A stretch of DNA of 7,742 bases from Clostridiaceae bacterium (GTDB lineage Bacteria; Bacillota; Clostridia; Saccharofermentanales; UBA5734). The stretch spans positions 1 through 7,742 of the forward strand of contig JAAYPL010000152.1 of assembly GCA_012519875.1 (NCBI GenBank). Reading direction: 5' to 3'. This document shows, piece after piece, positions 1 to 5,918 of the stretch. Each line of letters opens with the position of its first letter. Position 1 is the first letter of the stretch. The notes beneath the pieces were generated by a model. The model saw only the letters and a program-made list of their open reading frames with translations. It had not been told where the DNA came from and did not search any database. The position numbers and the translations under genes are program-made.

Positions 1-66
1 CTGAATCCCAGAATCGACGGGCTTGCCGATAGAAAAACACAATAACAAATTTGCAGGAGTAATACC

Positions 67-222
67 ATGTCCCACTTTGCAAGACTAATTCCACACTGCT
101 TCAGGAATCTCGCTTTGCAATTAGGGCAAATTGTCAATTTCAATTTAATTTGCTGGAAAATAAGGATCAATTACTTTATAATGCATACTTACCAAGATAT
201 CAAAAATATATTTAATTATTGA
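67..222 (+). CDS. Doubtful small ORF, 51 codons, unknown
   Basis: An ATG at 67 is preceded by a good Shine-Dalgarno AGGAG at 55-59 with a 7-base spacer, and the frame stays open for 51 codons to TGA at 220-222. The predicted peptide begins MSHFARLIPHCF and ends DIKNIFNY; I recognise no domain, signal peptide or clear membrane helix. The second half lies in very AT-rich DNA that also carries operator-like palindromes, and the stop codon overlaps the -35 of the regulator promoter. A short frame from the left edge (1-45) stops 21 bases before this ATG, which could mean the end of an upstream gene followed by this ORF. It could be a small protein, a leader peptide for the regulator gene, the remnant of a decayed gene, or chance. 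The ribosome binding site is the only positive evidence. Confidence 0.2.
   Translation: MSHFARLIPHCFRNLALQLGQIVNFNLICWKIRINYFIMHTYQDIKNIFNY
126..153. promoter_or_regulatory. Operator-like palindrome with nested dyads
   Basis: Positions 128-140 read AAATTGTCAATTT, a perfect 13-base dyad with 6-base arms around a central T. It sits inside a wider inverted repeat, GCAAATT at 126-132 against AATTTGC at 147-153. The core recurs at 218-228. Symmetric sites of this size are typical of dimeric repressor or activator operators. Because the region is very AT-rich, chance symmetry is more likely than usual, so the assignment is tentative. Which protein binds is not visible. Confidence 0.4.
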
Positions 223-228
223 CAATTT
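218..228. promoter_or_regulatory. Second operator-like site overlapping the -35
   Basis: ATTGACAATTT at 218-228 is the exact reverse complement of 128-138, giving an 11-base inverted repeat with 79 bases between the arms and 88 bases between site centres. CAATTTAATT also occurs at both 141-150 and 223-232 as a direct repeat, so the two places share more than the -35 core. The site includes the TTGACA hexamer of the predicted regulator promoter, so a protein bound here would be expected to block RNA polymerase. The partial match could simply reflect a -35 box in AT-rich DNA. Confidence 0.35.
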
Positions 229-246
229 AATTCGTCATGATTGAAT
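219..246 (+). promoter_or_regulatory. Predicted sigma-A promoter of the AraC-type regulator
   Basis: A perfect -35 TTGACA at 219-224 is followed after 16 bases by TTGAAT at 241-246, which matches four of six positions of the -10 consensus. A TG dinucleotide at 238-239 gives the extended -10 arrangement. Transcription would start near 253, leaving a leader of about 80 bases before the regulator ATG at 334. The spacing is one base short of the optimum and the second -10 base is not the usual A. This is the best promoter in the 333-base region upstream of the regulator. Confidence 0.5.
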
Positions 247-333
247 AAAAGGGCGGTTGTACCGAACCGGCCTGAATTCGTACCACAAACAATGCTTCCT
301 ATCAATATCTGATTGTGAAAGGATCGTAATAAA

Positions 334-1170
334 ATGAAAAATACGTTGTTTCCGATTTTAACCGAATATGAACAAAAATTGCCTTATTACGTTTTTGGTC
401 TTGGTCTGGACCATGTTCAGGAACACATACTCCGGACCGACGGTTATCCCTGTCACCAATGGATCCAGTGCAGGAGCGGAGTCGGACGCTTAATCGTGGA
501 CGGAAAAGAATATACGATCGGCAAAGATCAGGGTATATTCCTGCTGCCCGATGAGACCCATGAATATTACGCCGAATCCGCCGAAGATTGGGTGGTTGAC
601 TGGATCGCCCTGACCGGCAGCGGTATCGCCGACTTTTTCCAGGATACCGCCCGGATGACCGGTTCCGGTGTTTTCTTCATTGAACAACCCGATGATGTCC
701 GTGAAGCCATGGAAAAACTCATGGATCCGGCCCGGTCCCCCAACCCAATCAGAACAATAGATGTTTCAGCGCAGACATATGCATTCTTGATGACATTGCT
801 CAAAAATGTTTCGGCATCAGGAGCTAAAAGCGTTATCGATCGGTACAGTCGTCTGATCCCGATTCTGAATTATATTGAGGAACATTACGCCAAAAACATT
901 ACGCTCAAAGACCTGTCCGATTTGCTCGGTGTTACGCCGCAACATCTCTGCACGCTGTTCCGCAAAACAATGAACATCCGCATTTTCGAATACATTAATC
1001 TGGTCCGCATCAAAAAAAGTAAAGAATTTCTCCTTAACAATGCTGCTGTCGCCATTCGCGATGTTGCTCATGCCAACGGCTTTGAAGACGTCAGCTATTT
1101 CTGTTACATCTTTAAACGAATCGAAAAAGCAACACCGGGCGAATTCCGCAAATTATATGTAAGATCCTGA
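334..1170 (+). CDS. AraC-family transcriptional regulator (cupin + double HTH)
   Basis: This 278-residue protein is a DNA-binding regulator of the AraC/XylS family and has the usual family length. Residues about 20-95 form an AraC-type cupin sensor domain (GYPCHQW at 37-43, GxGRLIVDGKEY at 49-60, LPDETHEY at 71-78), the part that normally binds a sugar or similar ligand. The C-terminal DNA-binding domain has two helix-turn-helix units: about 188-211 (ITLKDLSDLLGVTPQHLCTLF) and about 238-262 (VAIRDVAHANGFEDVSYFCYIF), closing with the family signature ending TPGEFRK. The ATG at 334 has AAAGGA at 318-323 as ribosome binding site. It is transcribed towards the glycosidase operon, with 52 bases between the two stop codons, so it is a convergent neighbour and not an operon member. 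It plausibly controls that operon, since AraC proteins often sit beside glycoside hydrolase genes. The inducer is not predictable. Confidence 0.93.
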   Translation: MKNTLFPILTEYEQKLPYYVFGLGLDHVQEHILRTDGYPCHQWIQCRSGVGRLIVDGKEYTIGKDQGIFLLPDETHEYYAESAEDWVVDWIALTGSGIADFFQDTARMTGSGVFFIEQPDDVREAMEKLMDPARSPNPIRTIDVSAQTYAFLMTLLKNVSASGAKSVIDRYSRLIPILNYIEEHYAKNITLKDLSDLLGVTPQHLCTLFRKTMNIRIFEYINLVRIKKSKEFLLNNAAVAIRDVAHANGFEDVSYFCYIFKRIEKATPGEFRKLYVRS

Positions 1171-1222
1171 TTGATTCGCAGTATTGGGGCACATATCCCT
1201 TTATTCCCTAAAGCGCAAATAT

Positions 1223-2404
1223 TTATGCTCTGCCGGCCATGAATTCCATGATGCGGTCTGCTGCATAGGCGCCGCCCAGAGTCTGCAGCTCGGCAGACAT
1301 TTTTTCCGCATTCTTCTTATAAACAGGATTGCCGATCAGCTCCTGAATGCCGGTCTTCAGTTTTTCGGGGGTCAGCCCTTCCTTGGGAATCACGATACCC
1401 AGTCCTGCCTTAACCATGCAGGAGGCGGTGAACGCCTGCTCGTCCATCTGGGGAATCGCCAGCATGGGAACACCGTAGCAGGCAGCTTCCATGACAGAGC
1501 CGATCCCTGCGTGAGTAATAAAGAAATCCGCATTCTCCAGAACCTCCAGCTGAGGCAGGAATGGGAAGATCTTAACATTGGCAGGAATCTCACCGATCTC
1601 TTCCTTTTTCAGGGTAGAGCCCACAGAAGAAACCAGCCGCAGGTCCATGTCCTTCACAACGCCGTAGAGGATGTGGTAGAACTCAGGCCATGCGTTGAAC
1701 AGGGTTCCCAGAGAAGTGTACACCAGAGGGGCATCGCCCTCGGGAGCTTCCCAAGCTCCGGAGTCCACACGTTTCATGATCTGAGGGCCGGCAAAAACAA
1801 AACTGTCGTCAAAAGTCTCGGCTGCCGGGTGGAAAGAGGCAGGCTGGGTGACGATGTTCAAATCGCCCTTGCCCTCAAAAATACCATGTACATCATAAGC
1901 GGGAGTGCCGTATTTGTCAGACAGCTCTGCAGCCAGCGCCTTGGCCCGGGCCCGGGCAGGATTGGTATCAGGATAGACCGGCCAATGGCGACACAGTGAG
2001 AACTTGTCATTGGCAGCGAAGCTGGTAAACAGCATGATCACGGGAACCTTCAGCTCTGCGGCAGCCAGACGGCCGGCAATGGCAAGGGCATCCACAATCA
2101 CGGCTTCGGGCTTGTCCTGACGCAGAACTTCCATGATGGACTCGATGGTTGCTGCGCCTTCGGACAGGAAACGCAGAGGCAGTTCAGCCATCATATCGGT
2201 GGCAATGTCTCGATCTGCCTGACCGTCTTTGGTCAGAGCCGAGCGGACTTCCCTGTAGTCGGCACCGGTGGCGTCAACCATTTTCTTGTACCTAGGAACG
2301 GTAAAATACGTGACACGGTTGCCTTTTTTCACCAGCTCCGCAACCAACGGCAGAGAGGCGAGAACGTGACCGGCGGCACCCAAAGTGATCATAGCAAAAT
2401 GCAT
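1223..2404 (-). CDS. MGT/UGT-type glycosyltransferase (GT1-like)
   Basis: The 393-residue product resembles the macrolide glycosyltransferase/UDP-glucosyltransferase group (GT-B fold; OleD and YjiC types), which moves sugar from a nucleotide donor to small hydrophobic acceptors. The N-terminal acceptor half starts MHFAMITLGAAGHV; His13 sits where the catalytic His of the family lies. The donor half starts after FAGP (204-207) and has SLGT (231-234), PFLPQ (281-285) and the UDPGT-like box 297-323 with THAGIGS, EAACYGVP and PQMDEQ. There is no signal peptide or membrane anchor, so it should be cytosolic. I chose the ATG at 2404 because AGGGGG lies 7 bases upstream and the protein begins directly with the conserved first strand. 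An ATG at 2452 would add 16 atypical residues and overlap the GH2 gene. It is the last gene of the operon, 26 bases after GH2. Donor and acceptor are unknown. Confidence 0.9.
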   Translation of the reverse strand: MHFAMITLGAAGHVLASLPLVAELVKKGNRVTYFTVPRYKKMVDATGADYREVRSALTKDGQADRDIATDMMAELPLRFLSEGAATIESIMEVLRQDKPEAVIVDALAIAGRLAAAELKVPVIMLFTSFAANDKFSLCRHWPVYPDTNPARARAKALAAELSDKYGTPAYDVHGIFEGKGDLNIVTQPASFHPAAETFDDSFVFAGPQIMKRVDSGAWEAPEGDAPLVYTSLGTLFNAWPEFYHILYGVVKDMDLRLVSSVGSTLKKEEIGEIPANVKIFPFLPQLEVLENADFFITHAGIGSVMEAACYGVPMLAIPQMDEQAFTASCMVKAGLGIVIPKEGLTPEKLKTGIQELIGNPVYKKNAEKMSAELQTLGGAYAADRIMEFMAGRA

Positions 2405-2411
2405 ATAAATT

Positions 2412-2417
2412 CCCCCT
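2412..2417 (-). promoter_or_regulatory. Ribosome binding site deciding the glycosyltransferase start
   Basis: AGGGGG on the minus strand lies 7 bases before the ATG at 2404. It falls in the 26-base gap after the GH2 stop codon, and it would be inside the coding region if the ATG at 2452 were used. It therefore supports the shorter protein. Confidence 0.7.
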
Positions 2418-2430
2418 AGATTTCGGTTCT

Positions 2431-4860
2431 TCAAAGTGCAATATTTACGCATCCCAAACAGGATGTTAGAGTGACGCGCCCGGGCAAAGCCGGATTTATC
2501 TTTCGAACCACCAACTGCGCCCGACCATGGAAAGTAGGTGCTGCGGCATCTAAATAGTGATACAGCGGCTTGGGATCGCCGTTGCCAAAGCCCAGCAACT
2601 GCACGTTCTCCGATTCGGTGATGGAAACCACGCTGTCCATACAGGCGGCAGTAATACCTTTTTGATCCGAATGCGTAACCGAAATATAAAACAGGCCGTC
2701 CTTTGCCCCGACGCCGGACTCCGGTTCAGCGGTCAGGATGAACGGTTCTTCCGCTGTAGCCAGTCTAGACCTTCCAATTGCATTCCCATTTTGATAAGAG
2801 ACCGCCTCCAGCACGCCCGGCCGATAGGTAGTCCGGAACCGGGCAATATACCCGGCAGCTTCTCCGGCCTTTTGAACACCCAAGCTTTCTCCGTTGCGCA
2901 GCAGCTCCACGGTATCTCCGGCCGCATAAACCTCGACGACCACGGGTTGATTCTCCATACCGGGATACGTCCAGCAGGAAACATTGTCGCCGAGGATCCA
3001 GGGAGTTTTGATCAGGGGCTGTCCATATTTGTCCGGCCGCTGTACGGTGATGTAGGGATCCGTTCGCAATCCGAAAACCAATTCCCGCAGATAGGAGGCG
3101 GGACGGCGGAAACCGGTAATATCCAGATCACCGCAATAGGCCAGCTGGCAAGGATATTGGGCGCCAAAGCCTCCCTCGCCAAAGACGTAGGCAGGAATGC
3201 CCAGGCCGGCTTCGCCCAGATAGTCCCAACCGGTCCAAGTGAAGTCACCGATCAAGGAGGGGATTTTTTTCACCAGCGCCCAGTTCCGGGGAATTTCCGG
3301 CGGATAGGTTTCGCTTCCCACCATGATCCGATTGGGGTAGTTTGCCGCATCCGCCTCGTACCGGGAGGCCATATAGTTATAACCCACCGCATCCAACCCG
3401 GTTTCGGCATTTTCCAACAAACCGGAAATCACCGGGTGCCGCACGATCTCATCCATGTGAGCATCCAAATCGGCCATGAAGACATTGACATCTCCATCCG
3501 TTTTTTCCTGAGGTGATTGGGGGAAAATGTCCGACAGAATACTTTTTACCTGATCTCCGGCGGCAAAAACCCCGTTGATCGATACCAAACAATACCGGGT
3601 GGAATCCAACCGTCTTATCAGCCGAGCCATTTTCCGACTCAGCGTCACCCCCTGAGGTGTACCGATCTCCGGGATCTCGTTGCCCAGAGAATATAAGATC
3701 ACACTAGGGTGATTGTAATTCTTTTCTACCATGGCGGTCACATCGCGGCGCCACCACCGGTCAAAAAACAGAGAATAATCGTTGTCTTTTTTAGGTCGGG
3801 TCCACATGTCAAAGGCCTCATCCATCACATACATGCCCAGTTCGTCACAGGCACGAAGCAATGCAGGGGCGGCCGGATTGTGGGCCATTCGGATGGCGTT
3901 AAAGCCGGCGTCTTTCAACTTTTTAATCCGCCGGTACTCTGCGTCATAATAAGTAGCCGCACCTAAAATGCCATGGTCATGATGGATACACGCACCACGG
4001 AGCTTGACAGACTTACCGTTGACCCGAAGGCCGTGAATACTGTCCAACATGAGGGTACGAATGCCGAAGGTTTCCTCTGTCCGGTCACATTCCGCGCCGA
4101 TGTGCAACAACCGAGCTTCACAGCGGTAAAGCCGAGGAGCTTCTGCGGACCAGGACAGAGGATCCCGGATCGTTATCCGCTGGAAAACGGTCTCACGGGC
4201 ACCACCCGCCAAAGATACAGGCATTTCCGCCTTTGCGGCACAGCTTCCGTCGGGCTTCAGCAGCCGAAGCTGCACCGCAACATCCCGACACAGGTACTCC
4301 CGATTGTGCAAATCTAACGCAACCGATACCGTCGCGCAGTCCGATTCCAGATGTTCTGTGGTGATCTTCAGGCTTCCGTCCGGGATGCAGACGGTTCCGC
4401 CTACAAGCAAATGAACATCCCGGTAAATACCGCTTCCCGTATACCAACGACTGTTGGGCATGGCGTTGTTCTTCACCAACACCCGCAATTCGTTTTCTTC
4501 CCCGTAACGCAGCGCATCGTTCAGCTCCGCACGAAAAACAGAATAGCCGTAAGGTTGTAATACCAAAAACCGGCCGTTCAGATACACCCGCGCATTGCAG
4601 TACACACCGTCAAAACGAAGCGAAACGGTCTTTTCTTTCCAGGCCTCGGGGGCGAAAAAGTGCTTGATATAAACATAGTTGCCCCCATCCCGGTAGCCGG
4701 TAGCGCCACCGTTGGAGCTTTCAGCATAAGAGCACCTCTCCAGCATGGCATCATGGGGAAGCGCAATCTCCCGGGCATCATCAGGAATGGACCAAACCAA
4801 GGAAAACGCATTGATTTCTTCCCAGAACTTCCAGCCCGAATTAAAATTACTGCAAATCAC
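2431..4860 (-). CDS. Glycoside hydrolase family 2 beta-glycosidase (beta-galactosidase-like)
   Basis: The 809-residue protein is a complete GH2 retaining beta-glycosidase. In order: sugar-binding jelly roll (about 1-155; FNSGWKFW at 6-13, WYTGSGIYRDV at 139-149), immunoglobulin-like domain (about 160-270), TIM barrel (about 275-600), a DUF4982-like module (about 635-700; VELLRNGESLG) and a C-terminal GH2 domain (about 705-809). The barrel shows RGACIHHDHG, the GFNAIRMAHNP box, the acid/base Glu395 in SLGNE (codon 3678-3676) and the nucleophile Glu517 in VGSETYP (codon 3312-3310), followed by DFTWTGWDYLGE. There is no signal peptide, so the substrate must enter the cell first. The start is GTG at 4860, overlapping the upstream stop as GTGA, with GGAG 10 bases before it; the next Met is residue 39 and would delete conserved N-terminal sequence. 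The nucleophile region is not of the beta-glucuronidase type. Beta-galactosidase is the best guess; other beta-glycosides are possible. Confidence 0.93.
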   Translation of the reverse strand: MICSNFNSGWKFWEEINAFSLVWSIPDDAREIALPHDAMLERCSYAESSNGGATGYRDGGNYVYIKHFFAPEAWKEKTVSLRFDGVYCNARVYLNGRFLVLQPYGYSVFRAELNDALRYGEENELRVLVKNNAMPNSRWYTGSGIYRDVHLLVGGTVCIPDGSLKITTEHLESDCATVSVALDLHNREYLCRDVAVQLRLLKPDGSCAAKAEMPVSLAGGARETVFQRITIRDPLSWSAEAPRLYRCEARLLHIGAECDRTEETFGIRTLMLDSIHGLRVNGKSVKLRGACIHHDHGILGAATYYDAEYRRIKKLKDAGFNAIRMAHNPAAPALLRACDELGMYVMDEAFDMWTRPKKDNDYSLFFDRWWRRDVTAMVEKNYNHPSVILYSLGNEIPEIGTPQGVTLSRKMARLIRRLDSTRYCLVSINGVFAAGDQVKSILSDIFPQSPQEKTDGDVNVFMADLDAHMDEIVRHPVISGLLENAETGLDAVGYNYMASRYEADAANYPNRIMVGSETYPPEIPRNWALVKKIPSLIGDFTWTGWDYLGEAGLGIPAYVFGEGGFGAQYPCQLAYCGDLDITGFRRPASYLRELVFGLRTDPYITVQRPDKYGQPLIKTPWILGDNVSCWTYPGMENQPVVVEVYAAGDTVELLRNGESLGVQKAGEAAGYIARFRTTYRPGVLEAVSYQNGNAIGRSRLATAEEPFILTAEPESGVGAKDGLFYISVTHSDQKGITAACMDSVVSITESENVQLLGFGNGDPKPLYHYLDAAAPTFHGRAQLVVRKINPALPGRVTLTSCLGCVNIAL

Positions 4861-5702
4861 AGGGTATTCGCTCCGTATAACTTCATCATGTCCGCTTTAT
4901 TCACAAAGAAAGAGGCACTGCCCCGGCGGACTCGGCAAAGCCTGTGTTCGGGATCGCTTTGCTCCGCGTAGAAATGGTTCAGCTTGTCTTCAATGATGGC
5001 ATCGCCGGCATAGATATGCTCCACCAGGCTAATGTAGTCATCCAGATAGCCATGGGCAATGGGGGCGCCGTTATGGGCAGGCAAAAGGGTGTTCCACTGA
5101 CCCTCCAAGGCCCTCAGCCGCAGCATGTTTTTATGATGCGCCCGGAGCCTGGCATCCAGATCGAATGCGTAACCGGGGATGGCTTCGGTTTCGTACATCA
5201 GCACCTGTGCACTCTCCAGTTCGTCACCCACAAACAGAAACCCGGCACCACGGTCCAGGTAAGCAAGGGAGCCGTTGGAGTGGGCGGAAATATCAATCAG
5301 TTCGATCGTGCGACCTCCCAGCTCGACTCTATCCCCATCCTTGACGATTTTACGGACATAGTCGGGAAAGGGCAGCTTGGAAACGTCAAAGGGCGACCGG
5401 TGGCAGGTAAACAGGTCCCCCTCCGAACCGGGGAGCATCAAAACCTCTTCCCATTCACCGTTGCCGCCGGAATGATCCAGATGGCCGTGCGTATTGGTCA
5501 CGATGACGGGCTTGCTTGTCAGCTTTTCCACCAAAGCGCGAAGATTTCCGGCTCCCCATCCGGTGTCAATGAGCAGCGCCTTTTCGCGGCCTTCCAGCAG
5601 ATACATATTCTGGGAGCCGTTCATGAAATTGATAATCCAGGTGTTTTCGTTCAGTTTCCAACTCATATAAGAGCCAAAGATTTGAATCAAATTAGGTTCC
5701 AT
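4857..5702 (-). CDS. MBL-fold metallo-hydrolase
   Basis: The 281-residue protein belongs to the metallo-beta-lactamase superfamily, which uses one or two metal ions to hydrolyse lactones, esters, thioesters or phosphoesters. Counting from the ATG at 5702, metal ligands are visible as THGHLDH (His72, His74, Asp76, His77), His141 in SAHSNGS, Asp160 in FVGDE and His210 in LPAHNGAP. An N-terminal strand pair (NMYLLEGREKALLIDTG) precedes them, and about 45 residues beyond the core may form a small C-terminal addition. There is no signal peptide. I chose ATG 5702 because AGAGGAG lies 8 bases upstream; the ATG at 5723 would place that site inside the gene. It is the first gene of a three-gene operon and is translationally coupled to the GH2 gene by a 4-base overlap. 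The fold does not reveal the substrate. A lactonase or esterase acting on the same compound as GH2 is a reasonable guess; a glyoxalase II-like role is an alternative. Confidence 0.9.
   Translation of the reverse strand: MEPNLIQIFGSYMSWKLNENTWIINFMNGSQNMYLLEGREKALLIDTGWGAGNLRALVEKLTSKPVIVTNTHGHLDHSGGNGEWEEVLMLPGSEGDLFTCHRSPFDVSKLPFPDYVRKIVKDGDRVELGGRTIELIDISAHSNGSLAYLDRGAGFLFVGDELESAQVLMYETEAIPGYAFDLDARLRAHHKNMLRLRALEGQWNTLLPAHNGAPIAHGYLDDYISLVEHIYAGDAIIEDKLNHFYAEQSDPEHRLCRVRRGSASFFVNKADMMKLYGANTL
4871..4874 (-). promoter_or_regulatory. Ribosome binding site for the GTG-started GH2 gene
   Basis: GGAG on the minus strand is 10 bases before the GTG at 4860, inside the last codons of the MBL gene. 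With the GTGA stop/start overlap it indicates translational coupling, in which ribosomes finishing the MBL gene re-initiate on GH2. Confidence 0.5.
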
Positions 5703-5710
5703 TGCGATAT

Positions 5711-5717
5711 CTCCTCT
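5711..5717 (-). promoter_or_regulatory. Ribosome binding site deciding the MBL gene start
   Basis: AGAGGAG on the minus strand sits 8 bases before the ATG at 5702. An in-frame ATG at 5723 lies upstream of this site, so it would translate through the ribosome binding site and has none as good of its own. Confidence 0.7.
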
Positions 5718-5787
5718 GCTCATTCATAGCGTCGATACCTCTTCCCGGTTTTTGTAATCCTGCACGTCCTCACCCTCTCATGGTCGC

Positions 5788-5796
5788 ATCATACCA
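5788..5796 (-). promoter_or_regulatory. Predicted operon promoter: extended -10 without a -35
   Basis: On the minus strand TGGTATGAT (5796-5788) is an extended -10: TG, one base, then TATGAT, five of six matches to consensus. The hexamer that would be the -35 at 17-base spacing (5816-5811) reads TGTGCG and is poor. Transcription would start near 5781 and give a leader of about 78 bases before the MBL ATG. A good -10 with a missing -35 is typical of promoters that need an activator, which would suit control by the AraC-type protein, but no binding site is established. It lies downstream of the ppdK terminator, as expected for an independent operon. Confidence 0.5.
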
Positions 5797-5868
5797 AAAT
5801 TCATCCATCTCGCACACGGACAAAACCAACTGAAATCCGACTTTTTTTGTCTTTGTTATTGTTGTTTG

Positions 5869-5905
5869 AAAATAAAAATTGCCCCGGTCCGTGATGAACC
5901 GGGGC
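5869..5905 (-). terminator. Rho-independent terminator of ppdK
   Basis: On the minus strand, 13 bases after the ppdK stop, GCCCCGGT (5905-5898) pairs perfectly with ACCGGGGC (5888-5881) across a 9-base loop. This GC-rich 8-pair stem is followed at once by AATTTTTATTTT (5880-5869). The arrangement should end ppdK transcription before the MBL-GH2-glycosyltransferase operon. The opposite strand has no comparable T-run directly after the stem. Confidence 0.88.
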
Positions 5906-5918
5906 ATAGGGTGTAAGG

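Noticed and set aside
1..68. Minus-strand frame starting at 68 and running off the left edge (MVLLLQICYC...)
   Set aside because: Only about 22 codons are visible and no ribosome binding site lies upstream; it cannot be told from chance.
75..120. Direct repeat CTTTGCAA at 75-82 and 113-120
   Set aside because: Eight bases, two copies, no relation to a promoter element; likely chance.
1171..1222. Possible bidirectional terminator between the regulator and the glycosyltransferase
   Set aside because: Only a 3-4 pair GGGG/CCC stem around 1186-1199 can be drawn, with no proper T-run on either side.
1184..1999. Open frame of about 270 codons on the + strand opposite the glycosyltransferase
   Set aside because: It is antisense to a clear GT-B donor domain; the His/Arg/Gly/Leu-rich product has no recognisable motif.
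2405..2452. Longer glycosyltransferase start at ATG 2452
   Set aside because: It would overlap GH2 by 22 bases, add 16 residues before the conserved first strand, and place the good AGGGGG site inside the gene.
2557..3516. Open frame of about 320 codons on the + strand opposite GH2
   Set aside because: It is antisense to the conserved GH2 barrel and C-terminal region. The peptide is Gly/Gln/Ile/Arg-rich without motifs.
2431..4860. GH2 as a beta-glucuronidase
   Set aside because: The nucleophile motif is VGSETYP and I do not find the glucuronidase-type NxK carboxylate-binding motif, so a galactosidase-like member is preferred.
4944..5729. Open frame of about 260 codons on the + strand opposite the MBL gene
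   Set aside because: The minus strand encodes all metal ligands of the MBL fold; the + frame is a mirror without family features.
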